From assembly GCA_904063045.1 (NCBI GenBank), contig CAJFCJ010000003.1, positions 2,466,504 to 2,530,503 on the forward strand: a stretch of DNA of 64,000 bases. Direction: 5' to 3'. Below the pieces are notes generated by a model. The model was not told the DNA's origin, made no database searches, and was given only the letters and a program-made list of their open reading frames with translations. Source of the DNA: Dimorphilus gyrociliatus. Its lineage: Eukaryota > Annelida > Polychaeta > Dinophilidae. This document shows positions 25,501 to 38,986 of the stretch, one piece after another. Each line of letters begins with the position of its first letter. Within the stretch, counting starts at the first letter, position 1. A program made the position numbers and the translations under genes.

Positions 25501-28500
25501 AATTATTAATAAATTTTCCCTAAACAATTTCCCTCATTCTTTACAACTTTTCCTCTCTTTCTGTCTCCGTCTCTTTATTCCCTTTCCTCAACCTCCTACT
25601 ACTCTCCCGTCACTTTTAAACTCTCTTATATCTCATTTTTATATATAGTGTATGTATACTCGGTCCCGAAAGACTTCTTTTCATTATTTTTACCTTTTTA
25701 TAGATAATTTTTTTTATTTCGATCGTCTTCCATTTTTTTCGATTAGTAAAGTGATATCGTTAATTATTTGCGTTCAACGATATTCTATACATTTGTAAAT
25801 TTTTTTGCCCAAAAATATGGACGCTTTCTCAATTTTCCGCACGACTAGCCTGCTTCGGTCGTCATTCTTCGTTACGTTTAACAATTGCCTATATTCTTAT
25901 TTTCTCTATATTATATTTGTGCAGTATTAATAGGTTCGTATGGGAAGTTATTGCTTTATTTGATGTACAAATATAACATATTTGAGAGGTAAACTGTATA
26001 TACTTTTAACCGGGTCTCAGTGTTGGGTTAAACCTTTACTAGGGTGGTAATGTTAATTTGTTTTTCATACTAATTTAAGATTCAACTCATATAAACCGAT
26101 TAGCAGCTATTTACTTTAATATATACTGTTCTGAGGATGAAATAATATTTGCATTTAAGATATGATATGTAATATTTAAATTATCATTTCTTAATGAATA
26201 TGGATGCATTCTAGATGTGGAATGTTATTAGTCCTATACTATGCCAACTCTTGCAAAAGTAAAAACGTCTGTTAATTAAATATGGCCTAAATAGAAGACT
26301 ATTTTATGAAAAACAACTAATTTTCTATTATTAAAAGTACTAAAATGTATATTATTTTATTATTGAGTCTAGTGATTTTTCAACATAAAAACGCTGTGAC
26401 CAAATAAGCTTACTTTGCAGTATAAATTTATGAAGCACTCTACGCTTGCTGATTTAGAAATTTATAGGTTTTTCTCTTTTCTATGATTTGCGGGCCACAA
26501 GTCTTAATCATAAAAAGCTAGGAATACTTGTCCTATATATATGTAATATTTATAATTATATAAAGAAATTTATTTTTTTTATATCTAATCCCCTATCTAT
26601 ATGGTTTATTTTCTATCCTTGACCCAGTCAATTTAATGAGAAAGCCTCCTACGAGGGTAATATATTTTTGGATTGTAGATAAGTTTGGAAAGATAGAGGT
26701 CAATGGCTGAATTTATTAAAACTAATGCATTTAAAATTTTACAACTTTTACCCAATACTATAAAGTTATTTTTAGTAGAAAGTCTGAGACTTTCAACGAA
26801 GATATAGCATAGTAAAAGTTTTATTAACTTTTCTCTTCTATCTGGTAAACTTGTTTTGACAAACAATTAAGCGTCTATTAGAATTTTCTAATTAAACAAT
26901 CGCTAAAGAATGTTTTTAGATTAAACTCGTCAATTGTTACATGTCTTAAGTAAGCTGTAATTGAAGAAAAATCACTAGTTATTCCCCAAACAATTTTGTA
27001 TCTTTATTATTTATCCAACTCCTGGCTTCCCAATCGTATCATGAAAAAGCGCGAAAGAAGCTGCACGCTAAAGGTAAGTCTTGTAAAATGTAAAAAAAAA
27101 TATAAAAAAGAGCAAAGCGTTAGTATGAAAAAGAAATTGATCTACACCACGCTAATTTTGTTGCTTTATCGCAAAAGTTGGAGAATCAGAAAGTTATGAC
27201 AGCTAGTTGAGAAATATCAATCCTCCTTTGGTAAGTGAATTCCCATCGGACACTTAAAATTCGCATTTACCTCCCACTCGAGAAGAGGAAAAATTGAAAA
27301 AGCCGAAAAAAGCACTTACCGTAATCACTAAGCCAGTAGTAGTTAGTACTTGCGACCTTTCGTCCTGTTGTATACACAAGGAAATCAGAACAAGTTATTG
27401 TAAACAGCTAAAAAAAGTAGGCTTAGTACAGGATGGAAAAAGAGATAGGGTTTTATAAGATAGAGTAAACAAAGGAAGAAAATAACCTTTTTTTTTTTGT
27501 TTTAAAAAAAAAAGTAGTCATTGAAATATTTTAAGTGTAAAATATTTTGGTTGAATAAATAAGGAAAATAGGAGACTTAGAACTCTTATTTTACGCTTTT
27601 TGCCTTATCGAATGCCACCAGGAAAAGGTGGCTTTTGAATTATTTAAAGAATCGAAGAAGTCAAGCCGGCGTTAGTTGATCTGTAACGGATTTGGATGCA
27701 GTGAAGCGTATAAACTAATGGATCCCCGTTCGACGATACGCTTCTAAATTGCGGTAGCAACTTTTACTTTCCCTCCCCTGGTCTTTTATTTTCTCTCTCT
27801 TCTCTCTTTCCTATCTCTCAACGATTTCTCAATATTCAAATTGCTTTTACTTTATCAATCTTTCTCTCTTTCGATAATCCTAAATTCTTTTTTAAGCGTT
27901 CTTTTTATTGAACCGTCTCGTTTCTGTCTAGAAGAAATGGACGATACGTTGTACGCTAAGTGCAAAAGAAGAGTGAACAAGAGAGAGAACGAAGAAATCC
28001 GAGATTACACTGCACAAAAACTAAGAGCTGGTGTATGTTCAGTATATCTGCATTGACTATTCTGTCATCGAGCTGACATTTTGAAATATATGTTTGCAGA
28101 ATACACCTCGAATTGCAGGCCACCACTTGGCCTAATAGGTTTTTCTCTCTTAGATCTAGGATTTGATAAATACTTGTCAACGGCGTTATAAATTGCAAAC
28201 GGTTGTAGTTTGTAGTTTATAGTATTCCTATTGTAAACTATATTCACGTAAATGACAAACTATCAAATGAGAAGGAAAGATATCATTTTCTTTGCATTGT
28301 ACCATTGTTGGAAACTTTTTAGGGAACATGGTTATAAAAATGAAAAGTATAAAGCCGTTGAACTGTAAAAAAGAGAGTGTTTAAATATGTAAATGAATTT
28401 TATGAAGTATCTTTGATGAGAGAGAATTTTATCATCTGTTTCCATTTTTACGTTGTAGACAAAATCTGACATTTCCAAAAGGTTTACATAAAATATTATA

Positions 28501-29921
28501 TGCATCTAAATTATATTATAGAATTTAGTCAATATTTGTTGAAATTGTTCTATAAAAGAGACATTTTTCACAATCCTTTTGAAAGGACTTTTGAGAATTA
28601 GGGATTCGCTTCCCAAATAATTCTATATAGCCCCTATTTTATTCCTAGTTCCCTACTCAAATCGTTTTTTCCTACCCTCTTAACTATAAATCATACTGCG
28701 ATTAAATTTATTGTTGGTAGGCTTAGTTCTTATACCGTGACTTTTTTAATTAGATAGTAATTAATATTTATTTAAATTATTATCTTTAGTCTGAGAGTAA
28801 CTTTATAAGTTAAAGAAAAGAAGGAAAAAAATAGATAACGAAATATTTCAACCAATCTGTAATATTTCGTTATCGACGCGAAACAGACACGTTGTTTGTC
28901 CGTCGGCGATTTTTGCAGCTGTTTTGATCCAAAAAGTTATAAAAGAATATAATATAGTTATTATTGCTTTCTTTTTTTTACGTACATACGTGTAAGTAAA
29001 TACTTATTATAAATAGTGTAAAAATATCCGCTATTTCCGTTTTCAATCCTATTTCTTTCATTTAACGATTTATGAAATGATAATTACATAACCTTTAATT
29101 TAGTCACGTAACTCAAATACTTGACGCTTCGGCGATTCCTTCTTAAAATCTTACAAAGTCGATTTAGTAAAGTCCATGACGTGAGTAAGAAATAAAATAC
29201 AATTGTTGTTGACCATGACCCTTTAGGATGACAATCCTACTTTTTCTCCTAAATACGAGGATGACCATATAGAATATAAAATGAAAAAGAAATATTTCCT
29301 TCCAGTAGTATAACTTGGATAACGAGTGTTAGTTTTGCCTTATCACGTCCTCATTCGTTGAGTTTGTATATATTAGCTAATCAGATTAGACGATTTACAA
29401 GCTTTTCGTAGCGCGATTTCGTCGTTATCTAATTCGTCTTCATTAAAATATCATGTGACTGCTATTCTCCATCTCTTTCTCCCTACCCTCTATAACCTTT
29501 CTCGTCTATTCTTCATTTTCTTTTTTTCCCTTTCTTTTCTATATTTCCCTCTCCTTTCTCACTTTCATTATTTTTCCGTTTTGAGAGAGAAAGTGATATC
29601 TCTCTCCCCCATATCTACTAGTCTTGAATAACAAACATTAAAGATATTTCTCCAACGAGTATAAAATAATGAAAAATATAAAAAAAAAACAGAAAAAAAA
29701 GCCGCAGGAAGAGAAATTTATAAACAAAAACGTGTTCAATCAATAAAATTACGATTTCTGTTTTAAATAACTAACATATAGAAAATAAAAACTGCGTACA
29801 AGATATTAAAAAAAAAAGAATATCCCACTTTTTTGCGGTTAATTAACAGTATTTTTTACGATTCATTCTAGAACTGTAATTAGTAAACAAAAACTTTGTA
29901 TGACAGACAATGCGGATCATA

Positions 29922-29970
<49 letters not shown>

Positions 29971-32248
29971 ATATATCATATATATTCTTTCTTTTCTTCA
30001 GATGTTTTTATGTATAAACCTACCTATATAAACTAATTTTCTCTCTTAACAATGTTAAATAAATGCTTCTTTTATGTTATTTAGGAAGAAAAAGCGAGAA
30101 AAGGGGAAAAGCATTTTTTTCATTGTGTTAATATAGAGTAGAAAAGAGGAGGGTAAAATATACCCTTCAGTCTTTTCTCTTGCTCTCTCTTTCTTTCACC
30201 CCGGTTCCTAGAAATGATGTTAGCCCGCTGAATATGATATATCAGGACTTGTGATTGTAATAATCACGACGAAAATATAATGTATTTGTGACTGACCTAG
30301 GATAAATGAGAATGAAGAAGATATAGTAGGAAGCGAATTGGATGCGGATAAAAAAGTATTTAGGCTTTTGTTTCACTAAGTTATAATTTATATTGTTGAT
30401 GTCATATGAATGTTAATAGAAGGTTTTTAATAGTTTGTCATATAAACATAAGAACATCATTATACATATATCTACTGACTTTTTGATTATGACGTCATAA
30501 ATCAGAAGAGGCCGCTATCGAATTAAATACACAGCTTCTAGCGAAGAAAGTATATTTTATTCGATCATAACATAATATTATATATTATAGCTCTCATTGT
30601 ACAAACTACTCAAAGCATTGTACAGTATATTTCTATTATTAAAGGGCTATATGGGAAATAAATATCTTGAAATTCATACTCGTTTTGAGATATTGGCTTT
30701 TTAATAAACCTAATTAGGGTTTTTTAAATAAAAGGCCTTTGAATATTAATTATCAGTCGCAATTACTTAAGAAAATCCTCTTTATATGGTCCACTTCCCT
30801 TAAGGAATAGAATTTATCAGAGGCATGACCCTTTGTCTGACCTCTTTATCAGTAGCAAACGTATTTTGGATATATCGCCAAATGACTTTTCTGATACTTT
30901 TCTCCATTACCAGGATATAAATTTAACACTTTGAAGAGAAAAATAAAAGAAAATGACTGTCTTTTATAAATAGATTGCATTAAACGTTTTCTCCGATATA
31001 TATTCTTGCACCTAACGACCTATTTTGGGATCAGGGCGTCACTAATCTCCTTATAACTGCAATATGAGCTTCTTATCAGACAAAATAATCAGGGAAGCCG
31101 AATAATCTTTATGCTTGGAGGTATTTCTAATATCAAAAACTTTAATAATTAATCTAAAATTACTCAAATATTATATAATAAGTTAAATAATGAACTTTTA
31201 TATTCCGTCTACTGTAAACTTTATTTTCATTTTCGATTAGATATAAACGATCTTGAATCGAAAGAGAGACGGTAAACTAAAGTAGAGGAAAACGTCGTAA
31301 AAATAGGAATGAACTGATTGAGGTCGATTAGAAACACTTCGTTAAAATACATCCCGCTATAAAAGCTTGTCTATTTTCAAAGCAGTATCCAATCCGTTTA
31401 ACGACTGGCAGATTTAAAAGAAAAACTGTAAAAGATCAACAAAGTTTTGTTTACCCTGCAAAAACGCTTTTCAGATCGATAGGCCTAAAGTTAGGAAGTT
31501 GAGGGCGTATATGAGTTTTGCGTAAGAATAAAAATTGTGGGTGGAAGTACACGGAAAAGGAAAACGAGTGGACAATAGGAAAAGAAAACATATCAAGGAA
31601 AGAAAATAATAAATATGTGTCAGAATATTTTTTCTCTCGAAGAAAAGATAAAACAGGCACAAATAGTGGGAGAGATAAAAAAAAGAGAAAAAAATGGAGG
31701 AGAGAGAGAGAGAGAAAAGGAATTGTAAGAGAGAAGGGGTATTTTCTAATTAAATTCCATCTGTCGTGAATAAATTTTGGAAAAGCCTTTGGGCAAAAAC
31801 AAATTATTATTTGAACAAGTTAGATAGGAGAGGGGGCGAGAAAGAAACATTTTTTCTCGCGCTCAAATAATAATTTTCGAACCCCGTCATAAATAAATAT
31901 GTTGAGACGAGTATAGGCGATCATGCATAAAATTATAGGGCGTGAGCGGCGTCTAGACTTTATTTGGTATAGGGTTCGATTGAGTAGTTAGAAAAGAAAA
32001 AAGAGGCGAAATTGAAAGAATTCATTTAAGGAAATAAATAAACTAATGATAATTTCAAAGTTAAGCTGAGTAACTTACTAATCCTTGAATTCGAAGTAGT
32101 AGAAATTCTATGGTGACTTTTACAGTATTATTAACGTCCTTAACGCCTCTTGCGTCTATATCGTAGTCGACGAGTAGATAATTCAATAATCGCTGTTCAA
32201 CGGATATTCTACTATTCTTTTTATATTTCTGGCATCTGTCCTTCTTGC
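22523..32248 (-). CDS. Nicotinic acetylcholine receptor subunit, alpha type (5' end not found)
   Basis: Cys-loop ligand-gated cation channel subunit. Minus-strand exons: 32248-32079, 27364-27320, 25460-25351, 24222-23976, 23917-23626, 23085-22523, all in phase. Marks in order: VEQRLLNYLLVDYD (N-terminal helix), DERSQVLTTTG, EWFDERLTWNP..YDNLT and RIWLPELALMN, Cys-loop CDIDIRYFPFDEQLC, adjacent cysteines in ILPCCPDTRYPY (the alpha-subunit mark for agonist binding), M2 starting GEKISLGISVLL (the Glu favours cation selectivity), a short M3-M4 loop, and M4 (LFFILVFIFMNLSALIIFLV). The 45-bp and 110-bp exons match lengths I recall for vertebrate nAChR exons 3 and 4. The first exon with the signal peptide was not located. 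Introns of 1.1, 1.9 and 4.7 kb are long for this window. The closest vertebrate subtype is not settled. Confidence 0.9.
25461..27319. other. nAChR intron
   Basis: 1.86 kb intron, AT-rich with pyrimidine-rich patches at 25530-25640. Short open stretches here (for example 26633-26866 and 26996-27199) match no family I know. Confidence 0.5.
27365..32078. other. Large nAChR intron with mixed CpG-richer patches
   Basis: 4.7 kb intron. It contains a TA microsatellite (29922-29966), CpG-richer patches near 27650-27760 and 28860-29430, and purine-rich low-complexity DNA near 31540-31740. One small plus-strand open stretch near 27937-28034 has exon-like edges (see findings). No other gene is supported. 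Confidence 0.5.
29922..29966. repeat. (TA)n microsatellite
   Basis: An almost pure TA run inside the large nAChR intron. Confidence 0.9.
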
Positions 32249-34656
32249 CTATAAAGAAATTACAATTTTTTGTTACATAATTACAGAATAAATACACAAT
32301 TATATTACGTAATAAACTGGAAAAAAGTGATAAACTAAAGTTACTATAAATCAGTTGACCTCCTCCCACTATACAACCCTCCCTTTTCACTTTCCTGCCT
32401 TTTCCTTAGTTAATAGGAAAGGAAAACGTTGTCGGTCAGAGTAACTGTGACAGATTGAACCGTTTAACGATATTCCGTTACCAATATATATAATACGGAA
32501 AATAAGGTATAAAACATCTATGATTCTACGAATATTTGTTAAATCGGTTTATCAAAAGTATATATATATATATATAAACCCATAATTTATATCTTAGGAT
32601 ATATATATATATAAGTATTCTGTATATATCCGCACCTTACATTTCAGCAAAAAACTACGTTGATATTCGTCTTAAATTGCACAGCTTTGCTTGCTTTTAC
32701 TAATAACAGCATTTTGTTATTACCGCTGTTCGAGAAAATAGGTCCTATCCCTCTATTTACTATACAGAGCGTCACCAAATAAAAGATCCAGGTAGTAAAT
32801 AAATGTAAATAAATTAGATCAAGTTAACTTTCTATGCTGATCCAAATAATGAGCCCTACATGACTAAAAAGCTAAAAGTAAGGAAAATATATTTCTCTCT
32901 GGAGCGGACGTTTGAAGAAAATATGAAAAAGAATGAAATAAGGGAAGATTAGAGGGAAACGAAAGGGATAAGGAGAATTTTTTAGGGAGCATGTGTTATA
33001 ATGGTAAAAATAGTTTTGCTGATTGGCGAGCGACGATCTGTAAAATTTTTTCCAGTCTCGTACATTGGAACGTCGTCGTTATATACGTACCTTCTTTAAA
33101 TAATCTAGAATTCGCCCCCTCTCTGAAAGTTTTTCTGTTCTTTAGCTGTTTTCCGGTTGAAAATTTCTGGGTGACTGCAAAATAATAAGCGGTTTATTTG
33201 TGCGTAAACAATATGATTGTCTATCAAAGGTCAGCCAGCTCGATTTACTTTTTACTTATTATCTAAAAAAATCTATATCAATTGTGGTTTCTATTGGAAT
33301 TTATTATTACTTAATCATGTACAATCACGTGATATTTCTTCCAACGAAACTACCATTCCTAAGAATATAGCTAATAAATAAAAATTGACATAATATACTT
33401 TTTATTCCTTTGACAAATATTTCCCATTTGGTGTTTTTTCTTCTTGTTTTTCAACAAACATATTTATTATTAATTATTTCCTATTTAGTTATGAATCCTC
33501 ATTAATCCCTCTTGTTGCGTAATCAAAAAAGTAATTTTAAATATTGCAACAAGCCAAATAATTGTACAAATGTCGCTTTAACAAATACAAAAAAAATATA
33601 GTTTGCTGTTATTATAATCGTTTTTTTTTCCTCCCAAAAATTTAATCGCTATTGTAGACTATCGAGAGAATTGTCTTAATCCTATAAGTGTGTGTATTAG
33701 TATTTATGAACAGTTTTTTACAATACATGTACTATATCTTTTATTTAAGTGTCTTTGAATGGCTTTTTAGATAAAAAACAAAGAGCATCTGCATTAAATC
33801 ACTAAAATAAAACAAGCCATCTAAATTGACGTTCAGATGGCAAACAAAATGTAAAAAGAAAACAGATTCTTCTGGGACAGTTGAAAGAAGGATAGAAGAG
33901 CTGTTTGGGATAGTGGTTGTGTTTCGTTTAATTCTTAATTAATATCTTTTGATGGCATTATTCATATCTTTTCTAAGAAGATACTAAACCGAAAAAGCTG
34001 TCGCAACTACAACCACTTTACGAATAAAGTTGCTTAATTCATTTGTCAATTGATGAAGATAACTTTATTAAAATTAATAATTATTTACTGTAATAAAAAT
34101 ATGTAAAGTAGTTTTAAGCTGTAATTCATAATAGCGGAATAAAAACCATGGCATCTCCCTTAAGCGGAAGAATGATTTTTCATATGATAAATTAAGGTAG
34201 TTTGAACTATAATTTAGGAAACATTAGCGTGAAGTAACCTTTAACAATTGCCTGTAAAACAATGAAATCTAAATTCTAATAATATTGAATTTGTTATTAA
34301 TAGAATATAATAGAACTTATTTCATACCAGAACTCTTTCCACAATCAGCTGTCAGCCATATAATTTCCCCTAATGTGCATACCAACAGCAACTTATTTAT
34401 CCTCATTTTCCAGTTTGTAGCATACTGTAGTTACACAAACTTTTTCTTCTTTCTTCTCTCCAGACTTTCTTTTTTACTCACAGAAAAACTTAATTTTGTT
34501 GTTTTGTTCGTTTAGAAAAGTAGAAATATTTTTATTTTGTTTACTTTCAAATTAAACAAACAAAAAAAAAACAATTGTAAAAAGTGGGCACGTTAAATAT
34601 CCGAAAGTGGCGGATAATCCGTCTAGCGTCCTGATTCTGCCATACTGAGACAGTCT

Positions 34657-34671
34657 ACAGCAAAGTGCTGT
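34657..34671. repeat. Perfect hairpin in a GC-richer patch
   Basis: ACAGCA-AAG-TGCTGT is a 6-bp-stem perfect inverted repeat. It lies in a roughly 110-bp patch (34600-34710) that is clearly richer in G+C than its surroundings. Two copies of GAAAGTGGCG flank it (near 34602 and 34692). Function unknown. Confidence 0.6.
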
Positions 34672-36707
34672 CTGAATTTAGGCCCGCCAATCGAAAGTGG
34701 CGCTTCGGGTTGTACTTTTTTTCACCCTCTTTGATATAAATGTGTAAAAAAAAGGGAGAGGGAGAGAGAAATTTGCTTCCAATTGTAGCAATTTGAATAG
34801 TAATAATAGATTTTAAATTTAGTTAAATATAATATATATGGCAATGAGAACTGTATATATAAATGTATAAATATAGTACATAAATATACTGTAGACAAAT
34901 ATATATATATATAAATCGTATATGACATATCGTTCATACATTCATAGATAATTAATATACTGTTCATTGTATACTCTAATATAAATTAATTAAATTGGAT
35001 TGTTTGCATTTTTGAAATACCTTATTAATTAGGAAAAATGAAGAGTTATGTTTATTTATTCCTTTATTTATTATAAATAATGCATATAAAGCAATAAATC
35101 TGACTAAAAAATAAATCTGTTGATAGCCATTGCACGGTTCAAGAGTTAACATTTGACCTAAGCAAAATCGAATGCCGTCTCTTTTCTTGTAATATTAGGA
35201 TTTATCTGTATGAAATGTTTACTTTTTTGCATAGATTTGGAATCTAGTCGTTCTATTAAAGATGTCCTATATGCAATTCGATAAGATCTTACCATATACG
35301 TCGATCTACAGTTTGTCATGGTTGTTTGCCAGACGTGTTCTTCTTTATAAATACGGAGTGACGCCCGTAAATGACGACGTTTATCGACATTTTCAACGCT
35401 TAATTGCGCCAATAAAGACTCTTTAAAGGAAATATTAACGATGAGGATTGAGGGGTATTTTGGAAACAGATTTAGAAATGAACTTTTTAAGTGTCAATTA
35501 CTTTTTCCAGATTATTAGTCGCTAAAACCTTTAAATTTCTCTAGGCGTTCTTCATTTTGCTGTAGGTAAGTTAAATATTAACTGAAACCGTTAAGAAAAA
35601 AGTATAGGATTTATAATCAGATAAGCGATTTATCGTTAAAGGGTACTCGAACGAAAAATTGAGTGATATTACAAACTACACACTCTTGAAATACTGATTT
35701 ATCATGTATACAAACAATAAAGTGCGTGTAAACGACTTCATAGATATTTGTATATAGGCCTTTGATGACCATATGTCAGTTTGTAGTGTAGTAAAATATA
35801 AGAGGTAATCTATAAATGGAAAATATTCGTAGCAAGTCTCTTTAGCTTATTATCTTGTCTGGTACGTACCCAGATTTGTGCTGAGGAAGATAAATATTCT
35901 AGAAGATACGGTGCTGACATCTTTTTTTTCTTTTATAGTTTCGTGATCATATTCCTAATTAAAAATACTTTCACACTAATATCTCTTCAATTCTGTTAGG
36001 CTAACGCGCTTAATCGTTATAAACGACAGTCGATGCGATTAACTTGCTGATGGTATGCGTCACTTTTATCATTAAATAATTTATATATTGGTTTTTTAAA
36101 GTTTAAGAAGAAAACTTATAAAGTATAAAATATGGATAATCGATACTTGACAACCCTTTTTGCTCTGCTTTCTCGTCACTTATACATTAAAAATCCACCG
36201 GGTATTAATTGAATTTCAAGTATTGCTATATGAATAAACAACTACGTATATATAAACTACTTTTGACAAATTTCTCTTGTTTATTAAATAGAACATTAAC
36301 AAACAATAGGCCTTAACCTTTCCAATAAAACTATGATATCATTCAAGGTTAGTCGAAGGTTAAAAGTCATCGTTTGAAGACGGTAAAGACATTAGTTTTC
36401 CTTTAAGATTCCAGTTCACTCATTCCCCTTTTTCATCTCTCTCCTTCGAGGGATGTTACATCTGCTCAATGTCAATCCGGATTCCCAGAATTTTGTAAAA
36501 CAAGCTTGACAGCGAACGATGCTTTTTTAGATAGCAGTATGTCAATTTGTAGCCTAATTTCTTCCGAAAAGAGGACGAGTCTGGGAGCGTTTCAGTTAAA
36601 ATTGAAAGGGAGGAGATTAAAAATATGAAACGAAAATTCAATCTGTATTCCATATAGACCTCTTAGAAATTAAATTATCCTTTATTCAACTAACTATCAG
36701 AAATAAG

Positions 36708-36710
<3 letters not shown>

Positions 36711-36752
<42 letters not shown>
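36711..36752. repeat. (TA)n microsatellite
   Basis: An almost pure TA run between the nAChR gene and CFAP126. Confidence 0.9.
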
Positions 36753-36754
<2 letters not shown>

Positions 36755-38870
36755 TGTATGAGGTAAAAATAGGAAAAAAGCGCCTGGGTGTGGTTTTCAT
36801 GGATTTTTTAAACAACCCGATGCTGGATACGGCTAAGTCATCTTTTTCCGGTGGAACTATAAAACTGTCGAAAATCTCTCAAGAAAATGTCGACAACGCA
36901 GTCATTGTATACTATCTAATCAAATTTACGACCGCCATTAACTGCTTCGGACGTTGATCTTTTTGCGGCCGCCGATAATCACCTTTTTTTTTCATCCATC
37001 AATCAGTAAGCAACAGGAAAGTAGATTGTCTTATTTATCCGTTATCTATCATCATAACAACGAGCTATACTGCAAAAATACTTCAACCTACCCCTTTTTC
37101 CCTATTTCTCCCTTTTTATTACCTATTCTGTCTAATTTTATTCCGTTATATTCCGTTCTTTCAAGATTTTAAAGCTTTAAAAAAACTCTCATCTTCTTTC
37201 AAATTCTCTTTTTGCATATCAACTCTTTGCTCATAGCAAATATTGTGATATTCAATACCATTGATTGTGACCTAATTATTAGCAGATGCTCGAATATACT
37301 TTTCACTGTATTTGCCTCCTCTGCGTCACGTTCTTAAGACTAGTGTCCTCTATTTGTCATATCTATTTTATTCATCTCCTTAACTTTTCTCTTATTTTGT
37401 AGTAAAGAAACAAATTTAAATTTGTAAAATTTCTTAGGTCTGAAACTTCTTACTTTAATAATATTTACGTTGGGCCGATTATCCAAATTCCTTTACCCCG
37501 CAAGTATTTCAGTCAGTTGGGGACACTACTAGCGCCATCTGAAAAAAATTGTCATTAAAGCGAACCAATTTGTAAAAAAAGAAACTAACATCAAGATCTA
37601 AATATTATTCCAACCTAATCTTTTAAGAACAAATCGACAAATGAATCATTCCCAAAGGAGTCTTCTAAATTATCAGACCGCCGACAGTCTTTCAAACTCT
37701 TATGCAATGACAAAAAAAGCTATTTTAGAATCAACACCTGTCCTAATTACTGCCTCGAGTCAAATTATCCGATTAAGGTGATTTTTCCATCTGGCCAGGT
37801 CATCAACAAAAGAAAAGACTTTATTGCACCCTTTGGGCAAGTAAAAAGAACATTACAACTTGGTAACTTGAGGTTTAAGATAATTCGTTTTTTTTCTTTT
37901 TAAATTATAAAAATTTAAGATAAGTAGGGAATTTTTCATATCACTATATACTGTATATACTGCATATATTAACTTTACTTTTATTAGTAGAACCAATTAA
38001 CAAACGAATTGAATCTTGTAATAAAAAGTTAGTATATCCCATAATTGTTATTTGATGCCTCATCTTACGATATACAACTATCTGTAGTTGATAATAATAT
38101 CTTTTTTTTTGCAGACTACTCTTCCAGCGTTGGAAAATCATGAATAATTAACGTCTTACGTAATGTTTACATTTTAAATTATTACTATTATAAATGAGTG
38201 AAAGATAACTTTATAACCATCTTTCTTTTGCCAAGAAATAGCTATATTTAATTGAGAACTTGTTAGGGATAATAACTAAGTTTTTACACAGTTTATTCTG
38301 CATAACTGCGACTTATAGTTCTAAGGCGGTTAGAGTTTTGGTCATTACATAGGTTTAATTTCATCTTATATCTCTGGGGGGAAAGGAAATTAAACTCATT
38401 AATTGAATGGTATTCTCATTCGACCCGAAACTCGAAATTTCCTTTCTCTTTCAACCCAGTTGATTCCGATTATTTATCCCATTTTCCTTTCCCTAATTTT
38501 CTACTGCTGTGCTCATTGTCTAAACGTATTCAATTTAACTAGGGAATATTATGTATTTAGCTGGTTCTACGACCATTATTTTAAAAAAAATGTTGTGTTT
38601 TCCGTTCAATAAAACTTTAATTACAGCTTTCTTTTTTTATCTAAACAAGTTCAGAAGAATCTTTGTAGATAATATAAATTTATGGTTTATAGCAAATATC
38701 ATAAATCTAAGCTTTTTCTGCTTTATAATTTCACATATATAGCATTAAAATACTAACAAAAACGTCAGTTTAATACAAATGAAGAAGAAAAAATAATAAT
38801 TTTTATAATACTAAAAACATATTGACTGTGAAAACTTTAGTTCTCCTTTTTTTGACGGAAGTTCATCTAG

Positions 38871-38878
38871 CGCCATCT
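38871..38878 (-). promoter_or_regulatory. CTCF-like core motif upstream of CFAP126
   Basis: The minus strand reads CTGTAGATGGCGCTA, agreeing with the core of the animal CTCF consensus (YAGRKGGCR). It lies 109-116 bp before the CFAP126 start codon. Inferred from consensus only. Confidence 0.4.
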
Positions 38879-38986
38879 ACAGGATTGTACTAGAACGAAT
38901 CGTATCCTAGCAACTTAGCATTGTATGTATATCAAGCGGCTGAAATTCGTTCAAATAAACGATTTTTAAGCTAGTAAACAAAAAGG

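Larger units (their letters stand above)
32249..38986. other. Non-coding 5' side of nAChR, up to CFAP126
   Basis: 6.7 kb with no supported gene; it should hold the first nAChR exon and promoter. Contents: TA repeats (32560-32576, 32600-32612, 36711-36752), a G+C-richer patch with a hairpin (34600-34710), CTCF-like cores near 33834, 37533 and 38871, and open stretches 35158-35412 (-), 36456-36653 (-) and 36754-36957 (+) with no recognised family. Confidence 0.5.

Noticed and set aside
31518-31769. 83-codon Lys/Glu-rich open frame
   Set aside because: Composition follows purine-rich low-complexity DNA in an intron; there is no start context, splice site or family.
35158-35412. 84-codon minus-strand frame (MAQLSVENVDKRRH...)
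   Set aside because: Considered as a 5' exon of the nAChR, but it has no signal-like segment and no similarity to the receptor N-terminus.
36754-36957. 67-codon plus-strand frame with fairly balanced amino-acid use
   Set aside because: It follows a TA microsatellite with no clear promoter or splice site, and I know no relative. Kept out of the gene list, though conservation would change that.
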